Shown: piece by piece, positions 60,745-64,000 of the stretch
Position numbering within the stretch: position 1 is the first letter of the stretch
Layout of the letters: each line of letters opens with the position of its first letter
NCBI RefSeq assembly: GCF_000150275.1
Contig: NW_002060947.1
Coordinates: 6,349,211 to 6,413,210 of the forward strand
From: Trichoplax adhaerens
Lineage: Eukaryota > Placozoa > Uniplacotomia > Trichoplacea > Trichoplacidae
DNA: 64,000 nucleotides
Reading direction: 5' to 3'
The notes under the pieces: generated by a model
What the model was told of the DNA's origin: nothing
The model's input: only the letters and a program-made list of their open reading frames with translations
The model's database searches: none
Made by a program: the position numbers and the translations under genes

Positions 60745-62498
60745 ATTCCTACTGTAGTTTGGTCCAATAGGTGATCTTAGGATGGAAATACCGGCTACAG
60801 ATTGGATCCAAAGGCGGCCAGAGTTGGCTACGACTGGTGTCTGCAGAGCTCGGTGTACGTCGCGTAGCTACTACCTATCCCGGTCGAGTCCTTCCTCCCC
60901 ATAGTCCGTACTGCTTGCAATTCTTATTCAACTGTACAGTATGGGTGCACTAGAGCAGTAGTAAATGAATTGAGCTCACCAGAGTTGGAATACATGGACC
61001 ATCCACGTCGCAATAGTCAACAACTGTTGCTATTTGAAACCATACCAATGGCGGGATTGAAAGCGCTAATACTAATTAATTAATTATCCCCTGCAGCTAC
61101 GTACTATAGACTACAGTACTCTGGCTTTTTCGTATAAGGATGCCTAGATTACTCAATAGTACATGATTAAGCCTGTTGTAGTTTCCTAAAGGTATCACCA
61201 ATGTTGGAGAAAGACCTCCAGCAGTTCAACTCTTCCGGAAATGACTTTGATCAAATCAAACATTAAATCTACACTGTACTTGCTGTAGTTATTCCTTGGC
61301 TAAATGCAATAAGAAATTTGCTGGAGCTGTCGGCCTCCAACCCAACCCCCCCTCATTTCGTACAGAACGGTGTACACAACGTACAGTACATTGTAGGCCT
61401 ACTTGCCATCAAGGGAACCTCTATCTACCTGCTACCTCCATGGCTGCTTCCGCCACAACAAGGGATTTCTATTAGCAATCGCTGCTCCAACCATAGAGGT
61501 GACAGAAAATGGGCCATTTTCTATCTCCTCTATCCCCCCCCCCCCCCCCCCGGCTGCAACCTCCACCTCCACAGCCCTAACCCTAAGTTGGTGGGTTATA
61601 ATTTGCAGTGTAGGCCTACTAGCCATCAATGGAACCTCTATCTACCTGCTACCTCCAAGGCTGCTATACTAGTTCCTTGCTGCTTCCGCCCCAACAAGGG
61701 ACTTCTATTAGCAATCGCTGCTCGAATCATAGAGGTACAAAGAAAATCGGCCATTTTCTTTCATCGCTATCCCCAGATGCACCCTCCACCCTCAAGGCCC
61801 CAACCCTAAGTTGGTGGGTTATAAGTTACAGTGTAGGCCTACTTGCCATCAAGGGAACCTCTATCTACCTGCTACCTCCATGGCTGCTATACTAGTTCCT
61901 AGCTGCTTCCGCCCCATCAAGGGACTTCTATTAGCAATCGCTGCTCTAATCCTACAGGTACAAGAAAATCAGCCATTTTCTTTCACTACTATCCCTCGGC
62001 TGCAACTTCCAACCCCCCAAAGCCCCAACACTAAGTTCACAACACTATAAGGTATGCGCAGCCGTACAGCATACTGTACCATCCTCTACAGTACCGTCCA
62101 GTTTCCACTGGGTTGTTGATTTCAAATTTCTCCTACTTATACTGTACCAACGGCTTTTTATCGACTGTGACAGTAGTAAGACGCAATCAGCCCTTGTGAC
62201 TGGGTATCAACCCTGTCAAGATTGCTGCCTGCTCCAAAGTGTCTATGCAATACATTACTGTACCAGGGTGGCAATAGGGACACCGGTGATAGCCCAACTT
62301 GATACGGTAGCTCATCACCGTAGTGGATTAAGTATAAGAGACGGTGAAGGGAAGGTAAGCCATCTTCCACCGCCATTCCTCCACTTTTCAATGATTATTG
62401 CTTCTTCGCCAGCACTATTGGATTGAAGAAAATCATTTCTTGTTCATCGATACAGTCGATTGATTTCACCGAGAGTCTATGTTGAATCTGTGAGAGTC
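60745..62498. other. Divergent upstream region of WARS2 and katanin
   Basis: 1.75 kb between divergent genes. The part at about 60780-60910 is much richer in GC than the rest of the window and has no recognised product. The middle holds the tandem repeat at 61393-62045. Open frames of 60-160 codons here are repeat-derived or overlap the GC-rich patch. Confidence 0.5.
61393..62045 (+). repeat. Three-copy tandem repeat of about 220 bp with an 18-C run
   Basis: Units begin with GTAGGCCTACTTGCCATCAA near 61393, 61610 and 61833 and contain ACCTCTATCTACCTGCTACC, CTGCTTCCGCC.CAACAAGGG, TTCTATTAGCAATCGCTGCT and CCCTAAGTTGGTGGGTTATA. The first copy carries 18 consecutive C (61534-61551). The sequence is richer in GC than its surroundings and the copies are very alike, so it is recent. 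Open frames through it reflect this similarity rather than a gene. Confidence 0.9.
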
Positions 62499-63998
<1,500 letters not shown>

Positions 63999-64000
63999 TA

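Noticed and set aside
61318-61895. Open frames of up to 163 codons rich in Pro
   Set aside because: They run through the three-copy repeat and poly-C tract, and overlapping frames are equally open.

Overview
The window looks like a piece of a small, AT-rich animal nuclear genome. The genes are metazoan in content and have short GT-AG introns (about 50-900 bp). They include a DNA polymerase theta with fused helicase and polymerase, a mitochondrial calcium uptake EF-hand protein, pirin, katanin p60 and a rhodopsin-class receptor. Nine genes in 64 kb, together with a fungal-type HIS2 relative, suggest a basal animal. A placozoan (Trichoplax-like) is my best guess, but this is an inference and no sequence comparison was run. 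A run of 50 N at 14312-14361 marks an assembly gap.

Layout: COQ2 (+, from the left edge to 2651); a histidinol-phosphatase-like PHP gene (-, 5037-8925); about 16 kb of DNA without recognisable genes, rich in diverged direct and tandem repeats (8926-24816); one intronless class A receptor (+, 24817-25842); another 7 kb without recognisable genes (25843-33058); pirin (+, 33059-36102); a MICU2/MICU3-type gene (-, 37138-40144); two tandem HSD17B12-like short-chain dehydrogenases (-, 42922-44167 and 45525-46661); a palindrome-rich minisatellite; POLQ (+, 48415-57320); mitochondrial tryptophanyl-tRNA synthetase WARS2 (-, 58640-60744); a C-rich tandem repeat; and the first four coding exons of katanin p60 (+, 62499 to past the right edge, cut before the AAA+ core). 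Most of the ORFs given here come from splicing exons by eye. Every junction was checked for reading phase, and all spliced lengths divide by three.

The genes are not an operon or a known pathway. COQ2, the MICU protein and WARS2 all act in mitochondria, but that is probably chance clustering. The points most worth a second look are: (1) the PHP gene keeps the HIS2 fold signature but has replaced most of the expected metal-binding histidines, so it looks like a conserved pseudoenzyme; (2) one MICU intron has AT-AC ends, a 5' ATATCCTT and a branch-like TCTTTAAC, the hallmarks of the minor (U12) spliceosome; (3) several repeat arrays are present, one of which keeps a minus-strand reading frame across copies; (4) the receptor lacks the CWxP and NPxxY switches; and (5) the polymerase theta has an unusually short central region.
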